A DNA stretch of 64,000 nucleotides from Brevibacillus reuszeri. GTDB lineage: Bacteria > Bacillota > Bacilli > Brevibacillales > Brevibacillaceae. The stretch spans positions 58,712 to 122,711 of the forward strand of contig NZ_LGIQ01000001.1 in the NCBI RefSeq assembly GCF_001187725.1, read 5' to 3'. Position 1 is the stretch's first letter. Each line of letters opens with the position of its first letter. Under the pieces are notes generated by a model. That model saw only the letters and a program-made list of their open reading frames with translations, did not search any database and was not told the origin of the DNA. Positions 7,086 to 15,970 of this stretch are shown one piece after another. Made by a program: the position numbers and the translations under genes.

Positions 7086-8527
7086 TCACTACCTTTGTTG
7101 TTTATCTCGTTCTCGTTTTCCTCATTGGTTTGTTCGCGGAACGCTATATGTCCAAGAGCGAAGAGGGATACTACCTTGGCGATCGCAACTTCGGGCCAGT
7201 AGCGACTGCGATCAGTGCGGGGGCGACGGATACGAGCGGCTGGATTTTTATTGGAGCGGCCGGTTACTCGTATGTTGCGGGAATCTCGACGATGTGGATG
7301 CTGCCTGGATTTGTCGTCGGCTATTTTATTAACTGGTTCGTGGTCGCGCCGCGTTTGCGAAGGTTGGGGGCCGAATACAATTGCCTGAGTATCCCCGATT
7401 TTTTTGAAAAACGTTACGGCTCTAATTTATTGAAAATTACGTCAAGTGTCATCATCGCTATCTTTTTTATCGCCTATATGGGCTCGCAATTAACAGCGGC
7501 AGGAAAAGCTTTCCACACGATCATCGATATTGACTACAACACAGGGCTGATTTTCAGCGCGTTTTTTGTCCTTGCCTATACCGTTTTTGGCGGGTATCGC
7601 GCAGTCGTTTGGACCGATGTGATTCAAGGCTTCATCATGATCATGGTTCTGGTCACATTCCCGATCTATATGATCATCAAGCTAGGGGGATGGGATTCGT
7701 TTTTTGCCCGGCTTGGTCAGCTTGATCCGGTGCTATTGACACCTGCCGGAGGATCAGTTGGCGCTGCGGCTTTTGGTATCATCGTTGGTCTCGTAGGCTT
7801 CGGACTGGGGGAACCAGGCCAGCCGCATATCATTCAACGTTTTCTTTCGGCCAAGGATGACAAGAGCATCCGGGAAGGGACCTTTATCGCCATGGTATGG
7901 GTCATCATTGTGATGATGGGCTCCAATCTGCTCGGTCTCATCGGACGGATTCTGACTCCGAGTCTGACTGATCCCGAGTATGTATTTCCACAGCTCGTCA
8001 TGGAAACGATGCATCCGATCGTGATCGGTGTAGTCTTGGGTGCCATTTTTGCGGCGATTCAATCCACATTCTCATCTCAGCTGATGGTGGCTACACAGTC
8101 ACTCGCCAGCGATCTTTTACGCAGCATTTCGAAGCGTGAGTATACCAATAAACAGGTTATTACGATCAGCAGAATCACGATGGTGATTCTATCGATTCTT
8201 GCAACTGGACTTGCGCTTATGGATATCCAAGCGGTTTTTACCCTCGTGCTTTATGCCTGGGCAGGATTGGGAGCCAGCTTTGGTCCGTTGATTATTTTGG
8301 CGCTCTATTCGAACGCAGTTACGAAGTGGGGAGCTTTCTGGGGAATGATCTCCGGAACTGTAACCGTTGTCATTTGGAAAAGCACACCTTATTCCGTGTA
8401 TCTATATGAAATTATCCCAGGTATGCTCGTCTCTACTATCGTGATTCTGGCTGTCAGCAAATGGACCTCAGCCTCGAAACGTAAGTCGATTTCGGACCAG
8501 GCAAAGACCGGCATGATCAATCGATAA
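7082..8527 (+). CDS. Sodium:solute symporter (SSS/PutP family)
   Basis: 481 residues with about 13 hydrophobic segments. The N-terminus has the family pattern GDRNFGPVATAISAGATDTSGW, and the later GFGLGEPGQPH segment resembles the PutP proline transporter. It moves a small organic solute inward with sodium. Because it is co-transcribed from a sigma-54 promoter with an ADC-like enzyme and a decayed hydroxyacid-type dehydrogenase, a short carboxylate or keto/hydroxy acid is a better guess than proline. That is inference. Confidence 0.85.
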   Translation: MITTFVVYLVLVFLIGLFAERYMSKSEEGYYLGDRNFGPVATAISAGATDTSGWIFIGAAGYSYVAGISTMWMLPGFVVGYFINWFVVAPRLRRLGAEYNCLSIPDFFEKRYGSNLLKITSSVIIAIFFIAYMGSQLTAAGKAFHTIIDIDYNTGLIFSAFFVLAYTVFGGYRAVVWTDVIQGFIMIMVLVTFPIYMIIKLGGWDSFFARLGQLDPVLLTPAGGSVGAAAFGIIVGLVGFGLGEPGQPHIIQRFLSAKDDKSIREGTFIAMVWVIIVMMGSNLLGLIGRILTPSLTDPEYVFPQLVMETMHPIVIGVVLGAIFAAIQSTFSSQLMVATQSLASDLLRSISKREYTNKQVITISRITMVILSILATGLALMDIQAVFTLVLYAWAGLGASFGPLIILALYSNAVTKWGAFWGMISGTVTVVIWKSTPYSVYLYEIIPGMLVSTIVILAVSKWTSASKRKSISDQAKTGMINR

Positions 8528-8543
8528 GAAGGGGGATTCGAGA

Positions 8544-9290
8544 ATGAGTACCTATGTAAAAGCGCATGGAAACAATATTCCGATTCAAGCACCGTTGATT
8601 CCAGACCCTTTTGTTCCGTATACGTGCAAAGGATATCGTTCCGTTTTCGCTTTATGTGAGGCAGATGAAGCGATCATTCGCAAATATTTGGAACCCACAC
8701 CATTTGAATATATGGTCAACCAGTTCATCGTGAGCGTGAGTGATTTTAGTAATTGCGACAAGGTGGCTTTCATGGATTGCGCGATTGTCATTCCTGTGAA
8801 GCATAAAGATCGCTACGGCGGCTACTACCTGTTCGAGTATGAAAATGACGATTCAGCCATTGCAGCAGGCAGAGATCTGTGGGGGTATCCGAAGAAATAT
8901 GCCGACATCAACTTGCGAGAAGAGGATGGCAAAGTGAGAGGGCAGGCGGTTCGAAAAGGAAAGGTCATTGCCCAGATCGAGTGTGACCTGACACAAACCA
9001 TACCGAATCTCGTCCAACCGCAGACCTATCCGCATCTGAATTTGCATGTTGTGCCGAGGCCAGACGGCAAGGGGATCGCTTCCATGAAAATCATCTCCAG
9101 AGATACGTCACCGGATTTTCAGCTCTTGAGTGAGAAGCTTGGGAAGACGACAGTGCACCTGCAAGGCTTGCCCACTGATCCATTGGATGAGCTACAGCCA
9201 GTAAAGGTACTTGGCGGGGGAATGATCGTTGGAGACTTTTACGCCACGGAAGAGAACGGTTGGGGACAAGTGATCGAGACGTTGATCTAG
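8544..9290 (+). CDS. Acetoacetate decarboxylase (ADC) family protein, copy 2
   Basis: 248 residues, with GRDLWGYPKKYAD (about 109-121) holding the K117/K118 pair of the family. It starts 16 bp after the symporter with a GAAGGGGG ribosome site. It is clearly divergent in sequence from copy 1 (2646-3371) but shares the motifs and the final LGGGMIVGDF-type segment. Probably decarboxylates or otherwise transforms the acid imported by the symporter. A broken dehydrogenase gene follows. Confidence 0.85.
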   Translation: MSTYVKAHGNNIPIQAPLIPDPFVPYTCKGYRSVFALCEADEAIIRKYLEPTPFEYMVNQFIVSVSDFSNCDKVAFMDCAIVIPVKHKDRYGGYYLFEYENDDSAIAAGRDLWGYPKKYADINLREEDGKVRGQAVRKGKVIAQIECDLTQTIPNLVQPQTYPHLNLHVVPRPDGKGIASMKIISRDTSPDFQLLSEKLGKTTVHLQGLPTDPLDELQPVKVLGGGMIVGDFYATEENGWGQVIETLI

Positions 9291-9317
9291 AACGACATTG
9301 CTGCAAATGAGGTGAAT

Positions 9318-9435
9318 GTGGTGGGACGTTTACAGGATCGTATCGCTGTCATAACAGGTGGTTCCTCGGGAATGATGAGTCCTCTTTTGTGACAGGAATC
9401 AATTTATTTGCAGATGGTGGTTATACGGCACAATA
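9318..9435 (+). pseudogene. Short-chain dehydrogenase remnant with a large internal deletion
   Basis: After a GAGGTG ribosome site, a GTG opens a frame encoding VVGRLQDRIAVITGGSSG, the N-terminal nucleotide-binding motif (TGxxxG) of SDR enzymes. Within ten codons the sequence jumps, in another frame, to SSFVTGINLFADGGYTAQ and a stop, the normal C-terminus of such enzymes. Roughly 200 central residues, including the catalytic YxxxK, are missing. The ending DGGYTAQ equals that of the intact 3-hydroxybutyrate dehydrogenase at 62912-63697. Confidence 0.85.
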
Positions 9436-9474
9436 AAAGGAGCTGCCCCGCTTTTACGAGGGGCAGCTCCTTTG
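9436..9474. terminator. Bidirectional terminator
   Basis: AAAGGAGCTGCCCC (9436-9449) pairs perfectly with GGGGCAGCTCCTTT (9460-9473). It ends the sigma-54 operon and, on the other strand, the TraB-type gene. Confidence 0.9.
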
Positions 9475-9491
9475 TGTGCACAACGATTCGA

Positions 9492-10886
9492 CTACTTCAC
9501 AAATTCAACCTGATAGCCTTTTTGCTTCAACTGGTCGATGATCATATCTTTCAAGACAAAGTGTCCTGCGCCAACCACTACAAAATAGGTGGACTTGCCT
9601 TTTTTATCGAGCAAGGCAGCTATCTTTGTCGCCATGTTTTTGTCGCGTTCGCCAAACAAGCGTTTTGCGCTGTCGCTTTCTACGAAATCCTGAGAGGATG
9701 TAAAGGATTTGGTAAAGCCATCTACATCGCCTTTGGCCCATTGCTGCTGCCATTTGGTGAATTCATCAGCGTTCTTTTGCTGCGCCGCCGTTGGATTCAA
9801 AATGGCATCGAGCGCGTCGTTCATTTCTTTTTCTTGAATGTTCATCGGAACGTTGTTGAATACATCTGATTGAAGCTTTAAGCCTTCGAGCTCTTCAATC
9901 GGTTTATCGGTAAGCATTGCGCTTTGCAGGAAATACATATCGACCCCCAGCGTAGCGGCTTGGTTCATATCTTCTGGTGAGCTAACAAGAGAGGACATGG
10001 ACAGACTGGTGGTGATTGCCCAAGGCTTAACCGTTTCGAAAGCCTGCTTCGGAAGACCCAGCTGGTCTAACACCTTCTGAAGCTTTTCATAGGTTTCTTT
10101 GGAAATATGATCTTCCAAGGTCGTGCCATCTGTCAGCATCATGGAGTCGGTAAAATATTTCATGTCTTCTGGATTGGCGGATGCCATGTTCACTTCGACA
10201 AACAGGGAGTCGGATGCTGTAAATGCTTCTCTGACCTCTTTGCTCAGCGGGTACATGTCCGGATTTCCCAAGTGGATGGAGCCAAGCAAATAGAGCGTGT
10301 TCTCGCCCTTGGTCGCTTTCCAGAGAAGTCCTTTTGCTCCGGCTTGTGCTGTATCGTAGGCATACGCGACGAGTCTGCTAGCCAGAACAGCGGCTTGTTC
10401 CGTGGTGCTTGGCTGATCCAACTGAAGGCCGCGAGGAGTCCCCTGAACAATGCCTTTCTTTTGGAGGTACTCGTTTGCGGAGTATTTATCGATCTCAAAA
10501 GCTTGAGGCAATTCGTACTGTGTAAGGATTGCATATAAAGTGCGAGTCACAGTCTCTCTCGTAATTGTACCTGCTGCTGGTGAAGCGGGCAGGGTTCCCT
10601 TTTTCTTCAGTCCCAAGCCATCCAGCTTCTTCGTCGTATCTGCCACTAATGCTTGGAACTTGTCTGTGGTAATCGGCTTTTGAAAAGTCCCGTCATAATA
10701 CCAGGAAAGTGGGAATATGCCGTATTTTTCGCCTTCGTGTAGGGTTGGAATCGACCACTGGCTAATCGAAGGAGCTGCAGGGACCTCGTCCGCTTGTACT
10801 GTATAGACGCTTCCCAGTATCGTCGTTAGACCGAGGACACCACTGGCAATCAGGCGACTAAAGCTGCTCCATTTTCTAAGTTTCAT
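9492..10886 (-). CDS. Secreted TraB/GumN-family protein
   Basis: 464 residues. A signal peptide is evident (KLRKWSSFSRL, then a hydrophobic stretch ending near VQA at 32). Residues about 35-190 form a region with a weak S-layer-homology feel. From about 195 the TraB/GumN domain begins with LLWKATKGENTLYLLGSIHLG, and it ends with VVVGAGHFVLKDMI. The GSIHxG and GAGH motifs carry the probable metal or catalytic residues of this Tiki-like fold, for which peptidase activity is known in animals. The bacterial role is unclear. ATG follows AGAGGAGA. Confidence 0.85.
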   Translation of the reverse strand: MKLRKWSSFSRLIASGVLGLTTILGSVYTVQADEVPAAPSISQWSIPTLHEGEKYGIFPLSWYYDGTFQKPITTDKFQALVADTTKKLDGLGLKKKGTLPASPAAGTITRETVTRTLYAILTQYELPQAFEIDKYSANEYLQKKGIVQGTPRGLQLDQPSTTEQAAVLASRLVAYAYDTAQAGAKGLLWKATKGENTLYLLGSIHLGNPDMYPLSKEVREAFTASDSLFVEVNMASANPEDMKYFTDSMMLTDGTTLEDHISKETYEKLQKVLDQLGLPKQAFETVKPWAITTSLSMSSLVSSPEDMNQAATLGVDMYFLQSAMLTDKPIEELEGLKLQSDVFNNVPMNIQEKEMNDALDAILNPTAAQQKNADEFTKWQQQWAKGDVDGFTKSFTSSQDFVESDSAKRLFGERDKNMATKIAALLDKKGKSTYFVVVGAGHFVLKDMIIDQLKQKGYQVEFVK

Positions 10887-11055
10887 GCAGAAATCTCCTC
10901 TCTTGTAAAAATCTCACTCATTATAGCTTACTCTTGAGATTATAACAAACAGATATAGGAAAAGACGGATTTAAATGAAAAAATCGAGACGCTGGCATTT
11001 GGGCACATCTCTGGTGATGATGTCCTTTTTTGTGAGCCAAAAGTTAATAAATTTG

Positions 11056-11073
11056 CTACCTAACGTTAGGTAG
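11056..11073. promoter_or_regulatory. Palindromic operator upstream of the TetR gene
   Basis: CTACCTAACGTTAGGTAG is a perfect 18-bp palindrome 66 bp before the TetR start. Its form (two 9-base arms, no gap) is typical of TetR-family operators, so autoregulation is likely. Confidence 0.75.
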
Positions 11074-11139
11074 AAAGTGGTAAGGCGCGGTGATAAGCTT
11101 TGAAGGCAACGAGTAACAGAAGCAAGAGGAGGATAAGGC

Positions 11140-11727
11140 ATGAGCAAGAGTAACGAAACGCATGCTTCCCTGATTCAGGTTAGCTATTGCTTGTTTGCAG
11201 AGCATGGAATCGCAAAGACCACATACACGATGATTGCCAAAGAAGTAGGGATCGCCAAGCCGTCGATTTACTATTACTTTGATTCAAAGGATGCGCTCAT
11301 CGTGGGCGTGTTTGATGAGCTTTGCAAGGGGATAGAGTTTGCGGCATTTTTCGATCTCGAGCAATTTACAGAGGACAATTTTGTAGAGAGCCTGATTGCT
11401 ATTGGTGCAAAAATGATCGATGAGCAAGACAAAGACCCTTATTTTACAAGGGTTTTACAGGAATATATGCTGCTTGCGACCAGAAATCAGGATTTCAGCA
11501 AACGACTGCTAGCTTTGCAAAGAGATTATTTAAGCGGGTTTGAGGCTCTTCTGGAAAAGGCGAGTACGCTTGGTCTGCTACGAAACAAGGACAACCTCAC
11601 AGCGAAGGCGCACATGCTTGCTTTGATTCTGGATAACATCGGGCACTTTATGATGTTTGACGAGCAGATTGACTACAAGCAAATCTGGATCGAGGCTGTA
11701 TACAGTTTATTTACGAGGGATGAATAG
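11140..11727 (+). CDS. TetR family transcriptional regulator
   Basis: 195 residues. Residues 8-55 are the TetR helix-turn-helix (FAEHGIAKTTYTMIAKEVGI, then SIYYYFDSKDAL). The C-terminal domain is a ligand pocket of unknown specificity. ATG follows AAGAGGAGGA. The stop overlaps the start region of the membrane-protein gene downstream, so the two are one operon, probably repressed through the palindrome at 11056. Confidence 0.9.
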   Translation: MSKSNETHASLIQVSYCLFAEHGIAKTTYTMIAKEVGIAKPSIYYYFDSKDALIVGVFDELCKGIEFAAFFDLEQFTEDNFVESLIAIGAKMIDEQDKDPYFTRVLQEYMLLATRNQDFSKRLLALQRDYLSGFEALLEKASTLGLLRNKDNLTAKAHMLALILDNIGHFMMFDEQIDYKQIWIEAVYSLFTRDE

Positions 11728-11728
11728 A

Positions 11729-12814
11729 ATGGGAACGAAACAACGAATTATCGGATATGATTTCGCCAGAGCCTGGGCAATGTTCGGGATGTTAATCGTT
11801 AATTTTAACGTGATTATGGGTGCTGGAAACAACGGTCCTGCGTGGCTACGCGCATTTACTTCTCTGTTTGAAGGGCGTGCCTCCGCATTATTTGTCATCC
11901 TGGCGGGTATCGGAATCACGATGATGACGAAAAGGGCTGTTGCCAGCAGTGATCAACATCTCGTAATGGAAAGCCGCAAAAATATATGGAAGCGATCTGT
12001 GTTTCTGTTTGTGCTCGGTCTTCTGCTGTATACGCTGGAGTGGACCGGAGATATCCTGCATTACTATGGCGTGTACCTCTTTTTAGCTGCCTTTCTCATA
12101 GTGGTGAATCCAAGATGGCTAGTGGGACTCGCCCTTGGTTTTTTAGTAGTAGCCCAGTTTCTGCAGCTGAGATACAACCCGTTTGAAGGCTGGGCAGGGC
12201 CTGTTCCCTTTATGAATTATGCGGACTTTTGGTCGGTAGAGGGCTTTGCACGAAACTTGTTCTTTAACGGCTATCATCCACTGTTTCCCTGGTTCTCGTT
12301 CTTTTTGATCGGGATGTGGCTGGGAAGGATGAATCTGAAAGAGGGGAGGACAAGAAAAAGGCTGCTGCTGGTTAGCGTAGTGATTACGGCGGTGGTAGAG
12401 GTGCTCTCACGAGTCTTGATTCACATCTCGACACCTTGGATCGGTCCAGAAGCATCGACCTTTTTGTTCAACACAGGCCCTATTTTGCCAAACGTGCTAT
12501 ATATTTTGTCAGCGACAGGAACGGCTATTGCAGGCTTGATTCTGTGCTTGTACGTCACCGAAAGATGGGCGGGCAGTCGGGTGGTTACGGCGATTGTGCA
12601 TACAGGGCAATTAACGCTGACTCACTATGTTAGTCATGTGGTCATAGGGATTGGGTTTTTGATACTAATCGGCCGTTTTACGAATCAGCCACTGGCTTTT
12701 GCCTTGACCTATTCGGTTTGTTTCTTTGCTTTTAGCATTATGGTCAGTATTTTGTGGCGTAAGAAATTTTCACGGGGGCCGATTGAGTGGGTGATGAGGA
12801 AAGTGACGGGATAG
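11729..12814 (+). CDS. DUF418-type multi-pass membrane protein
   Basis: 361 residues from the ATG at 11729, nine bases after GAGGG. An ATG at 11720 lies too close to that site. Around ten hydrophobic segments. The opening RIIGYDFARAWAMFGMLIVN and the following LFEGRASALFVILAGIGI are characteristic of DUF418 and related heparan-alpha-glucosaminide acetyltransferase-like proteins, which may acylate sugars or lipids at the membrane. The acceptor is unknown. Co-transcribed with the TetR gene, so probably induced by the ligand of that regulator. Confidence 0.75.
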   Translation: MGTKQRIIGYDFARAWAMFGMLIVNFNVIMGAGNNGPAWLRAFTSLFEGRASALFVILAGIGITMMTKRAVASSDQHLVMESRKNIWKRSVFLFVLGLLLYTLEWTGDILHYYGVYLFLAAFLIVVNPRWLVGLALGFLVVAQFLQLRYNPFEGWAGPVPFMNYADFWSVEGFARNLFFNGYHPLFPWFSFFLIGMWLGRMNLKEGRTRKRLLLVSVVITAVVEVLSRVLIHISTPWIGPEASTFLFNTGPILPNVLYILSATGTAIAGLILCLYVTERWAGSRVVTAIVHTGQLTLTHYVSHVVIGIGFLILIGRFTNQPLAFALTYSVCFFAFSIMVSILWRKKFSRGPIEWVMRKVTG

Positions 12815-12877
12815 ATTAGACGGCTGTATCCAATATAAGCAGGAGAGGAGCTGTCCCCGTATCTCCTTGAGAAACGT

Positions 12878-12925
12878 GGAATAGACCGTCCGGTGCAAGG
12901 GAGGGATCTATTCCTTTTCTTTTTT
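12878..12925 (+). terminator. Probable terminator after the DUF418 gene
   Basis: GGAATAGA (12878-12885) pairs with TCTATTCC (12907-12914), followed by a T-rich run. A second small hairpin (AGGAGA/TCTCCT) lies just upstream at 12841-12867. The rest of the 284-bp gap to 13099 is AT-rich and probably holds the amidohydrolase promoter. Confidence 0.6.
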
Positions 12926-13098
12926 CAATCACTTCTTTCATCAATAATTATCAGAAAAATATAATAAATAAAATCAATTTGGACAAATTGTAAAGATGCT
13001 GAAAATAGACGTAAAGATTATGCAAACCAATCAAGGTGATATCCTTGATAATAAATAGGATAGAGTCGGAAGATTGAAAAAGAGAGGATGAATGAAGG

Positions 13099-14319
13099 AT
13101 GAGCGCTAACTATTGGCTAACCAATGTTCGCTTGGAGACGGGCTATCATCGCGAAGACGGCGTTGTTACCGGGACAGAAACAGCTTTATTTCACCTTTTG
13201 ATCAGAGACGGAAGGTTCGCATCCATTGTTCCGGCCAGTGAAACATTGACAGATGGATTAGAGCAAAAGGACGCGAAAGGAAAATTGGCGATCCCTTCCC
13301 TGATCGAAAAGCATGTCCATCTGGACAAGACGCTGCTGGGGGAAAAATGGCGAGCGGTTATTCCGGCAGCGAATGTAATTGAGCGGTGTGAAATTGAAAA
13401 GCGCATCCTGCCAGGACTGGCTACTTCAACAAAGGAGCGCGCCGAAAATTTCCTCGCCCTCTTGCTCTCCTATGGCTCCACACATGTTCGGACGCATGTA
13501 GATATTTATCCTGAAGTTGGTATCTCCAATCTGCATGGAGTCAAAGAGGCGCTCGCTACGTTTGAAGGCCGCTTGACCCATGAGATGGTTGCGTTTCCAC
13601 AGCACGGGCTGCTACGTACCAAAGCAAAGGAGCTGGTACGGGAAGCTCTGCGCCACGGTGCTACACACGTAGGCGGCGTAGACCCTGCAACTGTGGACGA
13701 GGATATCGAGGAATCGCTGTTTCAGATGGTCGACATGGCAGTAGAAGCCAAAGCGGGCATCGATCTTCACCTGCACGATATGGGGCACTTGGGTACATTT
13801 ACGATGAAGCGTTTGGCTGCCATGATAGTCGATGCTGGGTTGCAGGGCAAGGTCGCGATTAGTCACGCGTTTGCCTTAGGCGATATTCCCGTGAGTGAAG
13901 CAGAAGAAATGGCAGCGATTTTGCGCGAAGCGGGCATTAGTATTATCACGAGCGTACCCTACTTTAGAGTGATTCCGCCGGTTCCGGTGCTGCACAAAAA
14001 TGGCGTAGAGGTAGCGGTCGGATGTGACTGTGTGTTTGATTCCTGGCAGCCGTACGGGAACGGGGACGTGCTGGAACGTCTATGGCGTCTGGCGGAGCGT
14101 TCTCGCTGGCTGGATGAGCTGTCACTCTCGCAATCTCTGCAATTTATTACAGGTGGCAAAACCACATTGGATGTGGAAGGCAAGCAGCTGTGGCCTGCGC
14201 CTGAGGATGAAGCGAGCCTGCTGCTCGTAGAAGCAACCTGCACTGCCGAAGCAATCGCCCGCCGAGCAAAGCGGAGCGCAGTATTTTTCAAAGGTAGTCT
14301 GGTGTCTGGACAGGTGTAG
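13099..14319 (+). CDS. Cytosine-deaminase-like amidohydrolase, copy 1
   Basis: 406 residues of the metal-dependent hydrolase superfamily. Metal ligands are visible: HVHLDK in place of HxH near 70, DLHLHD near 218, SHAFAL near 255 and the catalytic Asp in GCDCVFDSW near 313. The layout follows E. coli CodA, and deamination of a pyrimidine-like ring or opening of a cyclic amide is expected. A paralogue follows 70 bp downstream. No transporter or regulator accompanies the pair. Start is ATG after AGAGAGGATGA. Confidence 0.85.
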   Translation: MSANYWLTNVRLETGYHREDGVVTGTETALFHLLIRDGRFASIVPASETLTDGLEQKDAKGKLAIPSLIEKHVHLDKTLLGEKWRAVIPAANVIERCEIEKRILPGLATSTKERAENFLALLLSYGSTHVRTHVDIYPEVGISNLHGVKEALATFEGRLTHEMVAFPQHGLLRTKAKELVREALRHGATHVGGVDPATVDEDIEESLFQMVDMAVEAKAGIDLHLHDMGHLGTFTMKRLAAMIVDAGLQGKVAISHAFALGDIPVSEAEEMAAILREAGISIITSVPYFRVIPPVPVLHKNGVEVAVGCDCVFDSWQPYGNGDVLERLWRLAERSRWLDELSLSQSLQFITGGKTTLDVEGKQLWPAPEDEASLLLVEATCTAEAIARRAKRSAVFFKGSLVSGQV

Positions 14320-14389
14320 TCTTCGAAAACATTTGGAATGTAAGAGAACGGCACCAGTTATTTTCATAGAGAAAGGGTGTACGAAATAG

Positions 14390-15607
14390 ATGTCTACAGC
14401 ATATTGGATGACAAACGTCCGCTTGGAGAGCGGCTATCGTGTGGAAAATGAAAAAGTGGTGGCGACAAATACCGAAACCGCCCATTTGTTGATCGAGGAT
14501 GGTCGTATCGCCCAAATCGTTTATGGAGACATGCCACAGAACGAGCTTCCTACACAGAATGCTGGCGGACTATTGGCTCTGCCGTCTTTTCGCGATATGC
14601 ATATTCACATCGACAAAACGTATTATGGCGGTCCATGGAAGGCGGTCACTCCGGTTAAAAATTTGCTGGGACGCCTGGAGGAAGAAAGCAAGCTGATGCC
14701 AAAGCTGTTGCCAACAGCGCAAGAACGTGCGGAAAAAATGCTGGATTTGCTGTTATCTGCAGGCTCCACGCAGATTCGCACCCATTGCAATATCGATCCT
14801 TATATCGGTTTGAAAAACCTGGAGGCGACGCTGGCAGCCATGGAAACGTTTAGCGGCAAGCTCCAGTGTGAGGTAGTTGCTTTCCCGCAGCAAGGACTTC
14901 TGCGTAGCAATCAAGTGGAAAACATTCGCCAAGCTTTGAAAATGGGGGCTACTTTCGTAGGTGGGGTGGACCCAGCAACTGTAGATCAAAACATCGAAAA
15001 GTCGCTGGCGACGATTTTTGAGCTGGCTGTAGAAGCTGACGCACCGATCGACGTTCATTTGCATGACCCGGATCATCTAGGGATTTTCACCTTCAAGCGC
15101 CTCGCCAAAATGACAGAGGAAGCAGGCTGGCAAGGTCGCGTAACAATCAGCCATGCGCTCGCTTTGGCCGACATCAGCTTGGCAGAAGCGGGAGAAGTAG
15201 CTGAAATGCTGGCCGGACTCGGTATTTCCATTACCTCGACCGTGCCGGTGAACCGTGCGACAATCCCGATTCCGCTTTTGCGTGACAAGGGCGTATCCGT
15301 ATCGCTTGGTGATGACAGTATCACCGATCACTGGTCCCCGTTTGGTCGCGGTGACAGCCTAGAAAAAGTGGGAGTTCTGGCGGAGCGCTTCCGTATGCAG
15401 GATGAGGGTTCCTTGTCGCAGGCACTTGGATTTATTACAGGCGGCAAAACACCGCTTGATAAAGAAGGGAACCGCATGTGGCCAAACGTAGGGGATGAAG
15501 CGGATATTGTATTCGTCCATGCTGCATCGTCCGCAGAGGCAGTGGCACGCAGAGCGAAACGCCAGGCAGTCATGTTCCGTGGAAATGTCGTGTCGGGTGC
15601 GCTATAA
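14390..15607 (+). CDS. Cytosine-deaminase-like amidohydrolase, copy 2
   Basis: 405 residues, colinear with copy 1 and roughly half identical by eye, so a tandem duplication that has diverged. Ligands: DMHIHIDK near 72, THCNID near 127, DVHLHDPDH near 222, SHALAL near 257 and LGDDSITDHW near 310. The first motif has the canonical HxH form. Start is ATG after GAGAAAGGGTG. Because both copies keep all key residues, the duplication probably widened substrate range. A terminator follows. Confidence 0.85.
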   Translation: MSTAYWMTNVRLESGYRVENEKVVATNTETAHLLIEDGRIAQIVYGDMPQNELPTQNAGGLLALPSFRDMHIHIDKTYYGGPWKAVTPVKNLLGRLEEESKLMPKLLPTAQERAEKMLDLLLSAGSTQIRTHCNIDPYIGLKNLEATLAAMETFSGKLQCEVVAFPQQGLLRSNQVENIRQALKMGATFVGGVDPATVDQNIEKSLATIFELAVEADAPIDVHLHDPDHLGIFTFKRLAKMTEEAGWQGRVTISHALALADISLAEAGEVAEMLAGLGISITSTVPVNRATIPIPLLRDKGVSVSLGDDSITDHWSPFGRGDSLEKVGVLAERFRMQDEGSLSQALGFITGGKTPLDKEGNRMWPNVGDEADIVFVHAASSAEAVARRAKRQAVMFRGNVVSGAL

Positions 15608-15633
15608 GACAGTAAAAAATAGATAGTAGAAGA

Positions 15634-15670
15634 GGAGGCGAAACCACTTGGGTTTTTGCCTCCCTTTTTT
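15634..15670 (+). terminator. Terminator after the amidohydrolase pair
   Basis: GGAGGC (15634-15639) pairs with GCCTCC (15658-15663), with inner AAACC/GGTTT pairs, then six T's. Confidence 0.8.
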
Positions 15671-15894
15671 GTGTTCAGGTCTGCTCAATCATGATCGGCA
15701 AGCTAGTGAGTGTAAAGCCGTCATTTACTCGATGAACGAATTTCATTGCCAGTCAATGATTGTCACCAGTAATCTGCCCTGTAACTGCAAAGCTTACCCA
15801 CTAGATCAAACCATACCGAAGTGTAAGCAGATAGAATACAGACTCAATCCTATATATAGAAATGAACATGTTATATGGAAAAATATCAAATTTT

Positions 15895-15923
15895 TTGTTA
15901 ACTGCTGTCGAATGAGGTATGAT
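15895..15923 (+). promoter_or_regulatory. Probable sigma-A promoter of terB
   Basis: TTGTTA (15895-15900), 17 bp, TATGAT (15918-15923). This is the only clear signal in the 363-bp gap between 15607 and 15971. The rest shows no convincing gene. Confidence 0.5.
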
Positions 15924-15970
15924 AATGCAGAAAGTAAAAAATGTTAAAATTTACATGGAGGTAATGCGGC

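Noticed and set aside
9408..9869. 153-codon plus-strand frame
   Set aside because: It runs through a perfect terminator stem and is antisense to the TraB-type gene.
15648..15947. 99-codon open frame after the amidohydrolases
   Set aside because: It begins inside a terminator hairpin, has no ribosome site, and its Cys-rich, unordered composition is not protein-like.
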